64,000 nt of DNA, from NCBI RefSeq assembly GCF_002952055.1, contig NZ_CP021255.1, positions 1,242,851 to 1,306,850 on the forward strand. Reading direction: 5' to 3'. The notes beneath the pieces are model-generated. The model was not told the origin of the DNA, ran no database searches, and was given only the letters and a program-made list of their open reading frames with translations. Made by a program: the position numbers and the translations under genes. Shown piece by piece: positions 63,986-64,000 of this stretch. Source of the stretch: Desulfobulbus oralis (GTDB lineage Bacteria; Desulfobacterota; Desulfobulbia; Desulfobulbales; Desulfobulbaceae). How positions within the stretch are numbered: the stretch's first letter is position 1; every line of letters begins with the position of its first letter.

Positions 63986-64000
63986 ATGCCGCAACTCATT
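63986..64000 (+). CDS. start of a further gene, cut by the window edge
   Basis: ATG at 63986 with TGAGGAAG at 63971-63978 starts MPQLI at the window end. GC-rich codons return here. Too little is present to name it. Confidence 0.35.

Overview
The window looks like chromosome from an anaerobic, respiratory Gram-negative bacterium, most likely a high-GC member of the Desulfobacterota (Desulfobulbus- or Desulfovibrio-like). The grounds are a periplasmic HybOABC-type [NiFe] hydrogenase with hyp maturation genes, a hybrid cluster protein with an HcpR-type operator, flavoprotein/ferredoxin genes related to the APS reductase AprAB, a UGA-encoded selenoprotein A (GrdA), and outer-membrane proteins of Gram-negative type. 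The genus is an inference: no sat, dsr, rRNA or tRNA gene is visible. Several insertion-sequence relics, frameshifted genes, an omptin protease and an alpha-2-macroglobulin suggest a host-associated genome undergoing some decay.

Layout. 1-505: two transposase relics. 614-6423: a lower-GC, all-forward module with a tripartite tricarboxylate transporter (tctCBA), an AprA-like flavoprotein, an AprB-like ferredoxin and a Crp/Fnr regulator. 6424-7319: hairpin-rich DNA without a recognised gene. 7320-13736: an omptin protease (+) facing a giant alpha-2-macroglobulin (-). 14140-14640: wreckage of an iron-uptake locus (ABC ATPase and TonB receptor pieces). 15059-17094: aldehyde dehydrogenase and grdA. 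17163-21130 (-): uvrC, a DsrE-like protein and a double-ATPase ABC protein. 21336-25319 (-): hypB, hypA, hypE, hypD, hypC and a PilZ protein. 25567-33165: membrane-anchored serine protease, lipoprotein, polyphosphate kinase, FMN reductase, a frameshifted alpha/beta hydrolase and a DHH-CBS protein.

33659-39103 (+): hydrogenase operon hybO (single-base frameshift), hybA, hybB, hybC, hybD. 39408-42424 (-): polyprenyl synthase and a DinG helicase. 42670-44511 (+): a response-regulator/GAF/histidine-kinase hybrid ending in an IS5 relic. 45333-49478: a D-cysteine module with a strong promoter and a near-perfect palindromic operator, a ruined ridA, dcyD, an NhaC antiporter and a GntR regulator. 49523-50587: a dead IS30 element. 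50657-51934 (-): a porin with a clear promoter. 52062-58709 (-): a cobalamin riboswitch with terminator controlling a MATE transporter and a five-gene peptide/nickel-type ABC importer. 58894-62134 (-): a DUF438/PAS protein and hcp. 62773-64000: a half GC-rich, half AT-rich membrane protein, AT-rich DNA and the start of one more gene.

How the parts fit. The hyp genes supply Ni-Fe(CN)2CO assembly for the Hyb hydrogenase, which would feed electrons from H2 to the quinone pool through HybA/HybB. Hcp and its DUF438 partner handle nitrosative or redox stress. DcyD makes H2S, pyruvate and ammonia from D-cysteine, and the intermediate aminoacrylate is what RidA would normally clear. The B12-controlled importer probably brings in cobalt, a cobalt chelate or a corrinoid precursor. 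The Tct/AprAB-like module looks like an acquired uptake-and-reduction unit for an unknown substrate.
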